Positions 9,510-18,733 are shown, numbered from the stretch's first letter. The stretch is 64,000 bases of DNA from Hafnia alvei (GCF_034424155.1 NZ_CP139992.1:2682012-2746011); one strand, 5' to 3'. A program made the numbers and translations. The notes: a model not told the origin generated them from the letters alone.

Positions 9510-9556
9510 TTTACAGGCTTGTTTTCTTACTGACCGAATTACGTTAGGACGGCAAC

Positions 9557-10066
9557 ATGAAAAAGTTAGTGTTAGCAACTGCTCTGCTACTTACGCCTTA
9601 TTTGGCTATAGCGAATAGTGATTTGGCACGTTCTGAAATAATCACAGGCTTTAGTGATATTAACAGTAATTACAGCCAAAGCACGGCAATTAATCAAATA
9701 GGAAGTGGTAATAGAGCATATTCAAATCAACAAGGGATCAATAACCACGCGGTTATTGTTCAGCAAGGAAACGGAAACCAAGGCAGAATCAATCAGTCAA
9801 GCAGCAATAACAATGCGTTAATTGCCCAGCGTGGCACGGGGAATTCTGCGGATATAACACAGCTTAGCAGTAATAACACCGCCGTTATTGCTCAGCTAGG
9901 CAGTGGGAATAATGACACCATCATTCAAGACAGCTTTGGTAACTCTGCTTATATTTTTTCTATCGGGAAAAATAATATAACGCAAATTAACCAAACGGGT
10001 ACGAACCGGTCCGCCGGTGTAGTACAAAATGCATCAGGCATGGCCATTAGAGTTACACAACATTAG
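9557..10066 (+). CDS. csgB: CsgB, minor curlin nucleator
   Basis: A 169-residue secreted amyloid nucleator (E. coli 151). A Sec signal peptide of about 19 residues (ending AIA) is followed by roughly six imperfect 22-residue repeats of Gln/Asn-rich beta-arch type, for example NHAVIVQQGNGNQ and NTAVIAQLGSGNN. The last repeat is degenerate (MAIRVTQH), as expected for the CsgF-attached end. It is first gene of csgBAC, 52 bp ahead of csgA. Confidence 0.95.
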   Translation: MKKLVLATALLLTPYLAIANSDLARSEIITGFSDINSNYSQSTAINQIGSGNRAYSNQQGINNHAVIVQQGNGNQGRINQSSSNNNALIAQRGTGNSADITQLSSNNTAVIAQLGSGNNDTIIQDSFGNSAYIFSIGKNNITQINQTGTNRSAGVVQNASGMAIRVTQH

Positions 10067-10118
10067 TTATCGTCTATCTGATACACACATCTGATTCTAT
10101 AACCAACGGGGTAACATC

Positions 10119-10715
10119 ATGAATAAGTGGAAAATCATCGCCGCATCAAGCTTTGTCTTCGCTATGAGTAATGCTATGGCATTAACCAACCCGGCTTACG
10201 TATTTCAATTCACACCTCAAACAGGCGCATTAGGCGGAGAAGTTCAAGTTTACCAGCAAGGTAGTAATAACTACTCTAACGTCAACCAAGACTCCGCTAT
10301 TTTATCCAAAACCTCAGTATCACAATCAGGTGGATTCCTTGGCGGTAGTAATAATAGCGCCACGGTCAATCAAAACGGGAATATCAGCTTGGTTGACATT
10401 AACCAGAGCGGCAATGGCCACTCTGCGACCTCGAGTCAAAATGGTGATTGGTCAGTCACCGAAATTTCACAAAGCGGCCTCGTCGGTAATTCAGCAACAA
10501 CCAGTCAAAACGGTGACTTCTCTAAAACAGCCGTATCGCAGTCTGGCCTTGGTTTAAACAACGCCGTCACTACGCAAAATGGTGATGCAGCCGTGATTGT
10601 CGTTCGCCAAAATGGTGCATCTAACTACGCCAACAGCAGCCAGAATGCTAACTTCTCCTACTCTAACGTCAACCAGATTGGTCTTGGCAATGTTTCCTTT
10701 GTAAGCCAGAACTAG
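10119..10715 (+). CDS. csgA: CsgA, major curlin subunit with about seven repeats
   Basis: Major amyloid subunit of curli, exported through CsgG and nucleated by CsgB. It is 198 residues against 151 in E. coli. A signal peptide ends near residue 21 (AMA), followed by an N-terminal CsgG-targeting segment. I count about seven S-x5-Q-x-G type repeats (around VYQQGSNNYSN, VSQSGG, INQSGNGHSA, ISQSGL, VSQSGLGLNNA, VRQNGASNYA, VNQIGLGN), where E. coli CsgA has five. The third to fifth share a recurring QNGD turn. A GGGG-type ribosome site precedes the ATG. Confidence 0.95.
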   Translation: MNKWKIIAASSFVFAMSNAMALTNPAYVFQFTPQTGALGGEVQVYQQGSNNYSNVNQDSAILSKTSVSQSGGFLGGSNNSATVNQNGNISLVDINQSGNGHSATSSQNGDWSVTEISQSGLVGNSATTSQNGDFSKTAVSQSGLGLNNAVTTQNGDAAVIVVRQNGASNYANSSQNANFSYSNVNQIGLGNVSFVSQN

Positions 10716-10731
10716 TTACGTCTCCATCCTA

Positions 10732-10762
10732 TAAAACAGGGCTAAGCCCTGTTTTATTTTTT
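10732..10762 (+). terminator. Terminator/attenuator between csgA and csgC
   Basis: A strong stem (AAAACAGGGC / GCCCTGTTTT, loop TAA) is followed by a T-run. It probably limits readthrough from csgBA into csgC, leaving csgC at a lower level. Confidence 0.88.
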
Positions 10763-10777
10763 TATTCGGAGCCTAAA

Positions 10778-11107
10778 ATGCATACGCTACTTATCGCTTC
10801 CCTGCTATCTAACCAGCTTTGGTTTGATACGACACAAGATGGTCAATATTATATTCTTACGCCCATGGCTTCTGTCACTACATCGTGCCTGTGTAATATT
10901 GACGTTGATGTGATTCGCCGTGGTATCCATGGTGAAAGCACTTCTCGGCAAAAAGGGGCTATTCAGCTCATGGCAAATCAAAAGCAAGCTTTGGGTCAGA
11001 TGAGTTTCCCCGTTCAACAAGGAGACTGGCTACAGGTCACTATCGTATTAAGCGACGGGGACAAAATGCGGATTGAAAAACAGGTTATTCTGCCGGATAA
11101 AGTTTAA
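10778..11107 (+). CDS. csgC: CsgC, periplasmic curli amyloid inhibitor
   Basis: A 109-residue protein (E. coli 110) of the CsgC/AgfC immunoglobulin-like fold that blocks premature CsgA aggregation in the periplasm. The CxC motif is present at residues 37-39 (SCLCN). A short hydrophobic start (MHTLLIASLL) acts as the secretion signal. It is last gene of csgBAC, separated from csgA by an attenuator hairpin. Confidence 0.92.
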   Translation: MHTLLIASLLSNQLWFDTTQDGQYYILTPMASVTTSCLCNIDVDVIRRGIHGESTSRQKGAIQLMANQKQALGQMSFPVQQGDWLQVTIVLSDGDKMRIEKQVILPDKV

Positions 11108-11127
11108 GACAATATGCTTTGCTCAAA

Positions 11128-11164
11128 ATAAAAAAGGAAATGCCTTTTCAAGCATTCCCTTTCG
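11128..11164. terminator. Terminator between convergent csgC and putP
   Basis: The arms AAGGAAATGC and GCATTCCCTT pair with one mismatch across a short loop and have an A-run on the left. Best read as the putP terminator, possibly bidirectional. Confidence 0.65.
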
Positions 11165-11183
11165 CTACCGCAGTTCTCAATAA

Positions 11184-12665
11184 TTAAACGGTCTTAAATT
11201 CTGCTTCCGCATCAGCAAAGCGCGTTTGAATCGTTTGAGAAGGTGTTTTACCCATCAGGCTCACTACCACAATTGCAACGCTGGCAAAAATAAAGCCAGG
11301 AATAATTTCGTACAAATTAAACCAGCCATACTGTTTCCATATAATGACCGTCGCCGCACCGATAATCATTCCCACCAGCGCACCGTTGCGCGTCATTCTT
11401 GACCACATGACCGAAATCAGAACGACCGGACCAAACGCTGCACCAAAGCCTGCCCACGCATAGCTCACCAAGCCTAATACACGGTTTTCAGGATTTGCAG
11501 CCAGCGCAATAGCAATCAACGCCACCAACAGCACCATTAAACGTCCCACCCAAACCAGCTCGCGCTGAGAGGCTTTTTTGCGGAAGAAAGCCTTATATAA
11601 GTCTTCGGTTATCGCACTAGAGCACACTAGCAGCTGACAGCTTAGCGTACTCATTACCGCAGCAAGAATTGCCGACAGCAATATTCCCGCAATCCACGGG
11701 TTAAATAAGATCTTCGCTAGCTCGATAAAGACACGCTCGCCGTTTTCAGAAACGGTTCCCGCTTGGCTTGGGTTATTCTCAAAGTAGGCAATACCGAAGA
11801 AGCCCACCGCCACCGCGCCACCTAGGCACAAAATCATCCATGTCATGCTGATCCGGCGTGCTTTACGAATAGTATGGTGTGAATCAGCCGCCATGAAGCG
11901 CGCCAAGATATGTGGCTGACCAAAGTAGCCTAGACCCCATCCCATCAATGAGATAATCGCGATCAGATTCAGCCCCTTGAACATATCGAGGTTTGCTGGG
12001 TTTTTAGCTTCAATCACCAGCATCGATGTATCAATGCCGCCCACGGCTAAAATGACAATAACCGGCGTTAAGATAAGCGCAAAAATCATCAGACTGGCTT
12101 GAACGGTGTCCGTCCAGCTTACCGCCAAGAAACCACCAATAAAGGTATAGATAATCGTTGCCGCCGCACCGGCCCACAACGCGGTCTCGTAACTCATTCC
12201 GAAAGTACTTTCAAACAGGCGAGCACCTGCCACAATGCCAGAAGCACAATAGATGGTGAAGAACACCAAAATGACTATCGCCGAGATCACTCGCAGCAGT
12301 TTGCTGCTGTCTTCAAAACGACTCGTGAAATAATCCGGCAGCGTCAGCGCGTTATTATTGGCCTCGGTGTGAACACGCAAGCGCCCCGCCACCAGCTTCC
12401 AGTTCAGATACGCCCCCACGGTTAAGCCAATCGCGATCCAGCTTTCAGAGATCCCTGAAAGATAAATAGCGCCGGGCAGTCCCATCAACAGCCAGCCGCT
12501 CATATCGGAAGCCCCAGCCGACAGCGCAGTGACGACGCTACCTAAACTACGTCCACCCAAAATATAGTCATCAAAATTATTCGTGGCGCGATAAGCCACT
12601 AAACCAATGACAATCATTCCCAAGATGTAGACCAAAAAGGTCACCAACATCGGTGTACTTATCAT
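11184..12665 (-). CDS. putP: PutP, sodium/proline symporter
   Basis: An inner-membrane Na+/proline symporter of the SSS family with about 13 membrane segments; 493 residues (E. coli 502). The conserved early region NFDDYILGGRSLGSVVTALSA and the SAGASDMSGWLLMG sodium-site segment are visible. It imports proline for PutA. It is divergent from putA across a region with PutA operator hexamers, so the two are coregulated. Confidence 0.96.
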   Translation of the reverse strand: MISTPMLVTFLVYILGMIVIGLVAYRATNNFDDYILGGRSLGSVVTALSAGASDMSGWLLMGLPGAIYLSGISESWIAIGLTVGAYLNWKLVAGRLRVHTEANNNALTLPDYFTSRFEDSSKLLRVISAIVILVFFTIYCASGIVAGARLFESTFGMSYETALWAGAAATIIYTFIGGFLAVSWTDTVQASLMIFALILTPVIVILAVGGIDTSMLVIEAKNPANLDMFKGLNLIAIISLMGWGLGYFGQPHILARFMAADSHHTIRKARRISMTWMILCLGGAVAVGFFGIAYFENNPSQAGTVSENGERVFIELAKILFNPWIAGILLSAILAAVMSTLSCQLLVCSSAITEDLYKAFFRKKASQRELVWVGRLMVLLVALIAIALAANPENRVLGLVSYAWAGFGAAFGPVVLISVMWSRMTRNGALVGMIIGAATVIIWKQYGWFNLYEIIPGFIFASVAIVVVSLMGKTPSQTIQTRFADAEAEFKTV

Positions 12666-13161
12666 GCAGGTGTCTCCGTATTTTATTTATGCCCAAGATT
12701 CAGGCTTTTTTATGCAAATTGTTTCGTTTTAAAAATCGGCCACATCGGAACGATGACATGGCCGAACCCCATCTCAAATAAAACCAATAAAGAAAATCTA
12801 AACGCGGCATCTTATGAACAGGCGAGTTTCATTAACAAGTTTTTTAACTTAAAAGTTACACAAAGTTTACCACCCATCACATTTTATGCGGCGACCGGTT
12901 GCAACTCAAATCCATTTGCATGCGCCAGCGCAGATCGAACAGAAAAATATCCCTTTAAATTATAATGAATTATTTAACTCTACGTGCAACCTTCAAACTG
13001 ATGTTCACATTGTTCGCATTCTATTCGCTAGCACAAAACCTGCGCTATTTCACACATTGAACACTTAAGTGATTTAACAAGGTTGCACAAAGTTGCAACA
13101 TTCATAATGAACGGGATATGCTCAGGCTCTACCTTAAAAAAATAAAACGGAGTAGGACGGC
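12666..13161. promoter_or_regulatory. put divergent control region
   Basis: A 496-bp intergenic region holding the promoters for putP and putA. Copies of the PutA recognition hexamer GTTGCA lie at 12898-12903, 13082-13087 and 13092-13097 on the plus strand, and at 12985-12990 on the minus strand. Two are extended to the palindrome GTTGCAAC (12898-12905 and 13092-13099). The pair at 13082/13092 is spaced by 10 bp, one helical turn. In E. coli PutA binds such sites as a proline-responsive repressor. Confidence 0.8.
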
Positions 13162-16100
13162 ATGGGCACCACCACTATGGGTGTAAAACTTGATGAAGCG
13201 ACTCGAGATCGTATTAAAGCCGCCGCACAGCAAATCGATCGCACGCCGCATTGGGTCATCAAACAAGCCATTTTCAATTATCTTGAGCGAGTAGAGAGCG
13301 GTAGCGCCCTACCTGAGCTCCCCCTCCCTGCTGCAGACACTATTTCTAACGACACCGAAGAAACCATCACGTCTCAGGAACAGCCTCTTCAGCCGTTCCT
13401 CGATTTTGCCGAGCAAATTCTGCCGCAGTCGGTTTCACGTTCAGCGATCACGGCGGCCTATCGTCGACCTGAAAATGAAGCCGTTTCCATGCTGCTAGAA
13501 CAGGCTCGCATGGCACCGGAACTCGCGCAGTCAACGCACCAGATGGCGTATAAAATCGCGGAAAAACTGCGTAATCAGAAAAGCGCTAACGGTCGCGCCG
13601 GAATAGTACAAAACCTTTTGCAGGAATTTTCGCTCTCGTCACAAGAAGGTGTGGCGCTGATGTGTTTAGCCGAGGCTTTGCTGCGCATTCCCGATAAAGC
13701 CACGCGCGACGCGCTTATTCGCGACAAAATCAGCAACGGCAACTGGCATTCTCATCTTGGCCGCAGCCCATCACTCTTTGTTAATGCCGCGACGTGGGGA
13801 TTACTGCTAACCGGACGCTTAGTGGCAACCCACAACGAATCTAACCTATCGAACTCGCTCAACCGCATTATTGGCAAGAGCGGCGAACCGCTGATCCGCA
13901 AAGGCGTGGATATGGCGATGCGCTTGATGGGCGAACAATTTGTGACGGGCGAGACCATTGCGGAAGCGCTGGCAAACGCGCGCAAGCACGAAGATAAAGG
14001 CTTCCGTTACTCTTACGACATGCTGGGTGAGGCCGCGCTGACCGAAGCCGATGCCCAACGCTATATGATTTCATATCAACAAGCGATCCACGCCATCGGC
14101 AAGGCATCGAACGGGCGCGGCATCTATGAAGGCCCAGGGATTTCAATCAAGCTTTCCGCCTTACATCCTCGCTACAGCCGTGCACAATACGAACGCATGA
14201 TGGACGAGCTTTACCCTCGCCTTCTCTCTCTGACTTTGCTGGCACGCAGCTACGATATTGGTATTAATATCGATGCTGAAGAAGCGGACCGCCTTGAAAT
14301 CTCGCTCGATTTGCTTGAGCGCTTATGCTTTGAACCCGACCTCGCCGGTTGGAACGGCATTGGCTTCGTTATTCAGGCCTACCAAAAGCGCTGCCCTGCG
14401 GTGATTGACTATGTGATCGATTTAGCACAGCGCAGCCATCGCCGTTTGATGATCCGTCTGGTGAAGGGTGCATACTGGGATAGCGAAATTAAACGCGCTC
14501 AGGTTGATGGGCTGGAAGGCTATCCGGTTTATAGCCGCAAGGTGTATACCGACGTCTCTTATTTGGCCTGCGCCCGTAAACTGCTCGGCGTACCTAACGC
14601 CATATATCCCCAGTTTGCTACGCATAATGCCCATACGTTGTCGGCTATTTATCATCTGGCAGGACAAAACTACTATCCGGGCCAGTATGAATTCCAATGC
14701 CTGCATGGCATGGGTGAGCCGCTGTACGATCAGGTCGTAGGGAAAATTGCCGACGGTAAATTCAACCGCCCTTGCCGTATTTATGCGCCGGTCGGCACGC
14801 ATGAAACTCTGCTGGCCTATTTGGTTCGTCGTCTATTAGAAAACGGGGCGAATACCTCATTTGTTAATCGTATTGCCGATACCACGCTGCCGTTAGACGA
14901 GCTGGTTGCCGACCCGGTCTCTGCCGTTGAAACCATGGCAACCAAAGAAGGCGCGGTGGGTCTGCCACACCCCCGCATTCCATCGCCTCGAGGACTTTAC
15001 GGTGAAGATCGTCGCAATTCACGCGGTTTAGACCTCTCCAACGAACAGCGCTTAGCGTCGCTTTCCAGCGCACTGCTCAGCAGCGCCAGCACACCATGGA
15101 GCTGCACGCCACTCATTGAAGGAGATGTCTCGGGCCAAGAACAGCCTCAGGCCGTGGTTAACCCAGCAGAACCCCGTGACATCGTGGGATATGTGACGCC
15201 GTCCAGCGAAGCTGATGTAGAAGCCGCGTTGACTAGCGCCGTCAGCGCCGGTCCAATCTGGTTTTCAACGCCCCCAGCACAGCGTGCCGCTGTTTTAGAG
15301 CGCGCCGCAGACTTAATGGAAGATCAGCTACAAAGCCTGTTAGGGCTATTGGCTCGTGAGGCCGGAAAGACATTCAACAACGCCATTGCCGAAGTGCGTG
15401 AGGCCGTTGATTTCCTGCGCTATTACGCTCAGCAGGTACGCAACGATTTCGCCAACGACACGCACCGCCCGCTGGGCCCTGTGGTCTGTATAAGCCCATG
15501 GAACTTCCCTCTGGCCATTTTCACCGGACAAGTGGCCGCCGCATTAGCTGCGGGTAACAGCGTATTGGCCAAACCCGCCGAGCAAACGCCGCTGGTTGCC
15601 GCACAGGCCGTTCGTATCCTGTTAGAAGCTGGTGTTCCCGCTGGCGTGCTACAGCTGCTGCCGGGTGAAGGTGAAACCGTGGGTGCCAAGCTGGTTGGTG
15701 ATAGTCGCGTACGTGGCGTGATGTTTACCGGTTCTACCGCGGTTGCAGGCCTATTGCAGCGTAATATTTCAGGCCGTTTGGATCCTCAAGGACGCACCAC
15801 GCCGCTGATTGCCGAAACCGGTGGTTTGAATGCGATGATCGTCGACTCATCGGCGCTTACCGAGCAAGTTGTTACCGACGTGGTGGCCTCGGCCTTTGAT
15901 AGCGCCGGTCAGCGTTGCTCTGCGCTGCGTATTCTGTGCGTCCAAGAAGACATTGCCGATCACACCCTGCAAATGCTGCGCGGTGCGATGGCGGAATGCC
16001 GAATGGGCAATCCTGAACGCCTCTCAACCGATATCGGCCCAGTGATTGACGCTGAAGCTAAAGAGAATATTGACCGCCATATTCAGGCGATGCGTGCCAA

Positions 16101-17136
16101 AGGACGCGAGGTTTATCAGGCCGCCTTTGACCATTCACAGGATAGCCAAGAGTGGCAACGTGGCACCTTCGTTAAACCTACGCTGATTGAGCTTGAAAGC
16201 TTTGATGAACTCGAGCAGGAAGTGTTTGGGCCGGTACTCCACGTGGTTCGCTACAACCGCCAGAATCTCGACGCGCTGATTGAGCAAATCAATGCGGCAG
16301 GTTATGGCTTAACGTTGGGCATTCATACTCGTATTGATGAAACCATTATTAAAGTCACCGAGCAGGCTAAAGTCGGTAACCAGTACGTCAACCGTAATAT
16401 GGTCGGCGCCGTAGTCGGTGTGCAACCTTTCGGCGGAGAAGGTCTCTCGGGCACAGGGCCAAAAGCCGGTGGACCGCTGTATGTTTACCGCCTGCTGTCT
16501 AGCCGCCCTAACGACGCCGTATGCCGCACTCTAGCGCGTCACGACGGTGACCAAAACATCGACACCACGCAACGCCAACCGCTATTGGCCGCACACCAGG
16601 CGCTCTTAACCTGGGCACAGCAAGAGAAAATGACCGACCTTGCCCAGCATTGCCAAGAGTTTGGTGATTGGTCGCAGGGTGGCACCGTTCGTCTGCTACA
16701 AGGTCCGACCGGCGAACGCAACACCTACGCCCTGCTCCCACGCGAACGCGTGCTGTGCCTATTCAGTAATGAACAAGATGCCTTGATTCAGTTAGCCGCC
16801 GTGCTCGCGGTAGGCAGCCGAGCTCAGTGGATAGACAGCGAGGTTCAACGCACCCTTTATCGTCGCTTGCCAGCAGCCATACAGCAGCAGATCAACGTGG
16901 CTAAATCATGGGATGCCGACGGTGTCGAGTTTGACGCGGTGATCTATCACGGTGACTCCGATCAGCTACGCAGCCTGTGTGAACAAATCGCTGAACGCCC
17001 GGGTGCGATTGTGTCCGTACAAGGCTTCTCACACGGTGAAACAGGCATTCTGCTTGAGCGTTTGTTGTTAGAACGTTCGCTGAGCGTGAATACCGCCGCT
17101 GCGGGGGGAAATGCGAGTTTAATGACTATAGGGTGA
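13162..17136 (+). CDS. putA: PutA, trifunctional proline catabolic enzyme and repressor
   Basis: A 1324-residue protein (E. coli 1320). Residues 1-47 form a ribbon-helix-helix DNA-binding domain (TTTMGVKLDEATRDRIKAAA). Proline dehydrogenase (FAD) spans roughly 240-600, with LVKGAYWDSEIKRAQ and the YPQFATHNAHT block. The delta-1-pyrroline-5-carboxylate dehydrogenase domain spans roughly 640-1130, with catalytic Cys about 919 in SAGQRCSALR and the NAD-site ISPWNFPLAIF. A C-terminal substrate-channelling domain follows. It oxidises proline to glutamate and represses put without proline. The start has a GGAGTAGGA ribosome site. Confidence 0.98.
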   Translation: MGTTTMGVKLDEATRDRIKAAAQQIDRTPHWVIKQAIFNYLERVESGSALPELPLPAADTISNDTEETITSQEQPLQPFLDFAEQILPQSVSRSAITAAYRRPENEAVSMLLEQARMAPELAQSTHQMAYKIAEKLRNQKSANGRAGIVQNLLQEFSLSSQEGVALMCLAEALLRIPDKATRDALIRDKISNGNWHSHLGRSPSLFVNAATWGLLLTGRLVATHNESNLSNSLNRIIGKSGEPLIRKGVDMAMRLMGEQFVTGETIAEALANARKHEDKGFRYSYDMLGEAALTEADAQRYMISYQQAIHAIGKASNGRGIYEGPGISIKLSALHPRYSRAQYERMMDELYPRLLSLTLLARSYDIGINIDAEEADRLEISLDLLERLCFEPDLAGWNGIGFVIQAYQKRCPAVIDYVIDLAQRSHRRLMIRLVKGAYWDSEIKRAQVDGLEGYPVYSRKVYTDVSYLACARKLLGVPNAIYPQFATHNAHTLSAIYHLAGQNYYPGQYEFQCLHGMGEPLYDQVVGKIADGKFNRPCRIYAPVGTHETLLAYLVRRLLENGANTSFVNRIADTTLPLDELVADPVSAVETMATKEGAVGLPHPRIPSPRGLYGEDRRNSRGLDLSNEQRLASLSSALLSSASTPWSCTPLIEGDVSGQEQPQAVVNPAEPRDIVGYVTPSSEADVEAALTSAVSAGPIWFSTPPAQRAAVLERAADLMEDQLQSLLGLLAREAGKTFNNAIAEVREAVDFLRYYAQQVRNDFANDTHRPLGPVVCISPWNFPLAIFTGQVAAALAAGNSVLAKPAEQTPLVAAQAVRILLEAGVPAGVLQLLPGEGETVGAKLVGDSRVRGVMFTGSTAVAGLLQRNISGRLDPQGRTTPLIAETGGLNAMIVDSSALTEQVVTDVVASAFDSAGQRCSALRILCVQEDIADHTLQMLRGAMAECRMGNPERLSTDIGPVIDAEAKENIDRHIQAMRAKGREVYQAAFDHSQDSQEWQRGTFVKPTLIELESFDELEQEVFGPVLHVVRYNRQNLDALIEQINAAGYGLTLGIHTRIDETIIKVTEQAKVGNQYVNRNMVGAVVGVQPFGGEGLSGTGPKAGGPLYVYRLLSSRPNDAVCRTLARHDGDQNIDTTQRQPLLAAHQALLTWAQQEKMTDLAQHCQEFGDWSQGGTVRLLQGPTGERNTYALLPRERVLCLFSNEQDALIQLAAVLAVGSRAQWIDSEVQRTLYRRLPAAIQQQINVAKSWDADGVEFDAVIYHGDSDQLRSLCEQIAERPGAIVSVQGFSHGETGILLERLLLERSLSVNTAAAGGNASLMTIG

Positions 17137-17165
17137 GATACTCAGGATTAATTCGATATTAGTTC

Positions 17166-17738
17166 GGTATAAGGTTTTATCCGGTGTTAAGTTACGTCCG
17201 CCTAATGCACTATTTCTCACATAGGCATTGTGCGGGCGTCCGTGTTAGGGGGCCAATCGCCGCCCCCTAACAACCCGGCTTGGCTCCTCCTCCCAGCCCG
17301 CTACGCGGGTGCCCTCATTTCATCATTTCGGTCTTAACGGAACGAACGGCAATCGCCATCCTGGCTCCTCCGTTCTTTCGCCTACGTCCCTGTAGGCGAA
17401 TCCTAACCTGCATGATTCATTCGGCTGTCCGGCAACGAGCCAGAAAAAATCAAAATCAAAAGATAAATAACTTTGTCAGCATTTAATTTAAGTCTTGGGA
17501 GAAAGAGCAACGCTAACAGGATGTTAGCGTTAGAGGAGGAGGCGCCATGGATGGCGCATGCCGACTCGGCGCGGAGATGGCGTCTCGGATAAAAGCGCGA
17601 GAGTGCAGAGACCACGCGCTGGTGGTCTCTGCCCGTACGCCTTCACCAATGCAGCAATGAAACTCGATTTAGACAGGCGGGCGGAATCTTTAACCGTTGT
17701 GACATAAGCGTCTGGCGACCGAAACCTTCACCAAATCT
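17166..17738. repeat. Structured repeat element, copy A (about 573 bp)
   Basis: The first of two copies of a long non-coding element; the other is at 35616-36218. The left end has two GGTGTAAGGTTTCG-like motifs (17166, 17183) and the right end two in the opposite orientation (near 17678-17695 and 17715-17733). Hairpins lie at 17245-17270 (TTAGGGGGC/GCCCCCTAA), 17297-17309 (CCCGC/GCGGG), 17377-17400 (TTCGCCTAC/GTAGGCGAA), 17509-17531 (AACGCTAAC/GTTAGCGTT), 17542-17557 (GCGCCA/TGGCGC) and 17605-17632 (GCAGAGACCAC/GTGGTCTCTGC). The arms differ from copy B in compensating ways. ORFs inside are products of the repeat and not credible genes. It fills the space between putA and tcyN. Confidence 0.82.
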
Positions 17739-17747
17739 AGCCCCCAC

Positions 17748-18530
17748 TCAAATATAACTCAACGGCTCATCCACTAATTTTTCCCCTAAAAACTTCTCCA
17801 AAAACAGCTTAGTTCTTGGGTGTTGGGGATTGGCAAACAGCTCTTTTGCCACGCCTTGCTCTACGATCCGGCCTTCATCCATAAAAATAGCTCGGTTAGC
17901 CACATCTCGGGCAAAACTCATTTCGTGGGTCACGATCACCATAGTGCGATTTTCTTCGGCCAGCGCGCGGATAGTGCTTAACACTTCGCCCACCAGCTCA
18001 GGATCCAGCGCCGACGTTGGCTCGTCAAACAGGATAACTTCCGGCTGCATCGCTAACGCACGAGCTATCGCAACACGCTGCTGCTGCCCGCCCGATAAGC
18101 GCTTAGGAAACGCATCTTCTTTGCCCTTCAAACCAACTTTCGCCAGCAATTCACGCGCTCGCGCAATCACTACGTCGCGTTTTTCCCCCTTCACTACCAC
18201 CGGCCCCTCAATGATATTTTCCAATACCGTGCGGTGCGGGAACAGGTTGAAGTTTTGGAATACAAAGCCCACTTCTTGACGCAGTTTGCGAATCGCCGCT
18301 TTCTGTCGCCCCAGCGGCTGATCGCCATGAATAGTGACATCGCCCACTTGAATCGTGCCACCGTCAGGCTCTTCTAATAAATTAATGCTACGCAGCAGGG
18401 TCGTTTTGCCTGAGCCACTTGGCCCAATAATCGCAACCACCTCACCCTTTTCAACCGTCAGATCAACGCCGTGCAGCACGGTGTTTCCGTTAAAGGATTT
18501 TGTCAGATTTTTTACTTCAATAGTGCTCAC
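17748..18530 (-). CDS. tcyN: TcyN-type amino acid ABC transporter ATPase (orphan)
   Basis: A 260-residue polar amino acid ABC ATPase very similar to E. coli TcyN/YecC (cystine and related). Walker A is GPSGSGKTT, the signature LSGGQQQRVAIARAL, Walker B VILFDEPTSALD and the H-loop VTHEMS. The start is GTG at 18530 with AGGAG seven nt upstream. In E. coli the binding protein tcyJ (fliY), dcyD and the permease tcyL lie between fliZ and tcyN; here only about 200 bp separates them, with none of these present. The C-terminal tail is about ten residues longer than E. coli. Confidence 0.9.
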   Translation of the reverse strand: MSTIEVKNLTKSFNGNTVLHGVDLTVEKGEVVAIIGPSGSGKTTLLRSINLLEEPDGGTIQVGDVTIHGDQPLGRQKAAIRKLRQEVGFVFQNFNLFPHRTVLENIIEGPVVVKGEKRDVVIARARELLAKVGLKGKEDAFPKRLSGGQQQRVAIARALAMQPEVILFDEPTSALDPELVGEVLSTIRALAEENRTMVIVTHEMSFARDVANRAIFMDEGRIVEQGVAKELFANPQHPRTKLFLEKFLGEKLVDEPLSYI

Positions 18531-18687
18531 TGTAGCTCCTAAACGGATAGGCCTAAAATTAATACTTTACGGGAGGGATAAAGCCAGATTTGCCGCATTC
18601 ACCCGATATAACCGCAACTGTAGCAACTCATCGCGATGAATAAAAAATTTTGCCGGAATAAGGTTAGATTGATATGGAATAAAAAAC

Positions 18688-18722
18688 AAAAAAGCCACCG
18701 CATAACGATGGCTTTTTTATTC
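18688..18722 (-). terminator. Intrinsic terminator after fliZ
   Basis: The arms GCCACCG and CGATGGC (one G-U type mismatch) are flanked by A6 and T6. It ends fliAZ and separates it from tcyN. Confidence 0.82.
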
Positions 18723-18733
18723 TGACAGCGAGG

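Larger units (their letters stand above)
8708..9556. promoter_or_regulatory. csgD-csgB divergent regulatory region
   Basis: An 849-bp AT-rich region between the divergent curli operons, similar in length to the E. coli one (about 750 bp), which integrates many regulators. Open frames at 8725-8946 and 9115-9324 have no recognisable content and are probably chance. Individual binding sites other than the two CsgD-like boxes noted separately could not be assigned. Confidence 0.75.

Noticed and set aside
14422-14802. Long antisense ORFs within putA
   Set aside because: These follow from putA codon bias in an alternate frame; putA itself is full length.
17280-17486. ORF of 68 codons inside repeat element A
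   Set aside because: It reads through hairpins of a repeated structured element; the matching frame in copy B (35701-36075) is only partly alike and follows the DNA repeat, not codon constraint.
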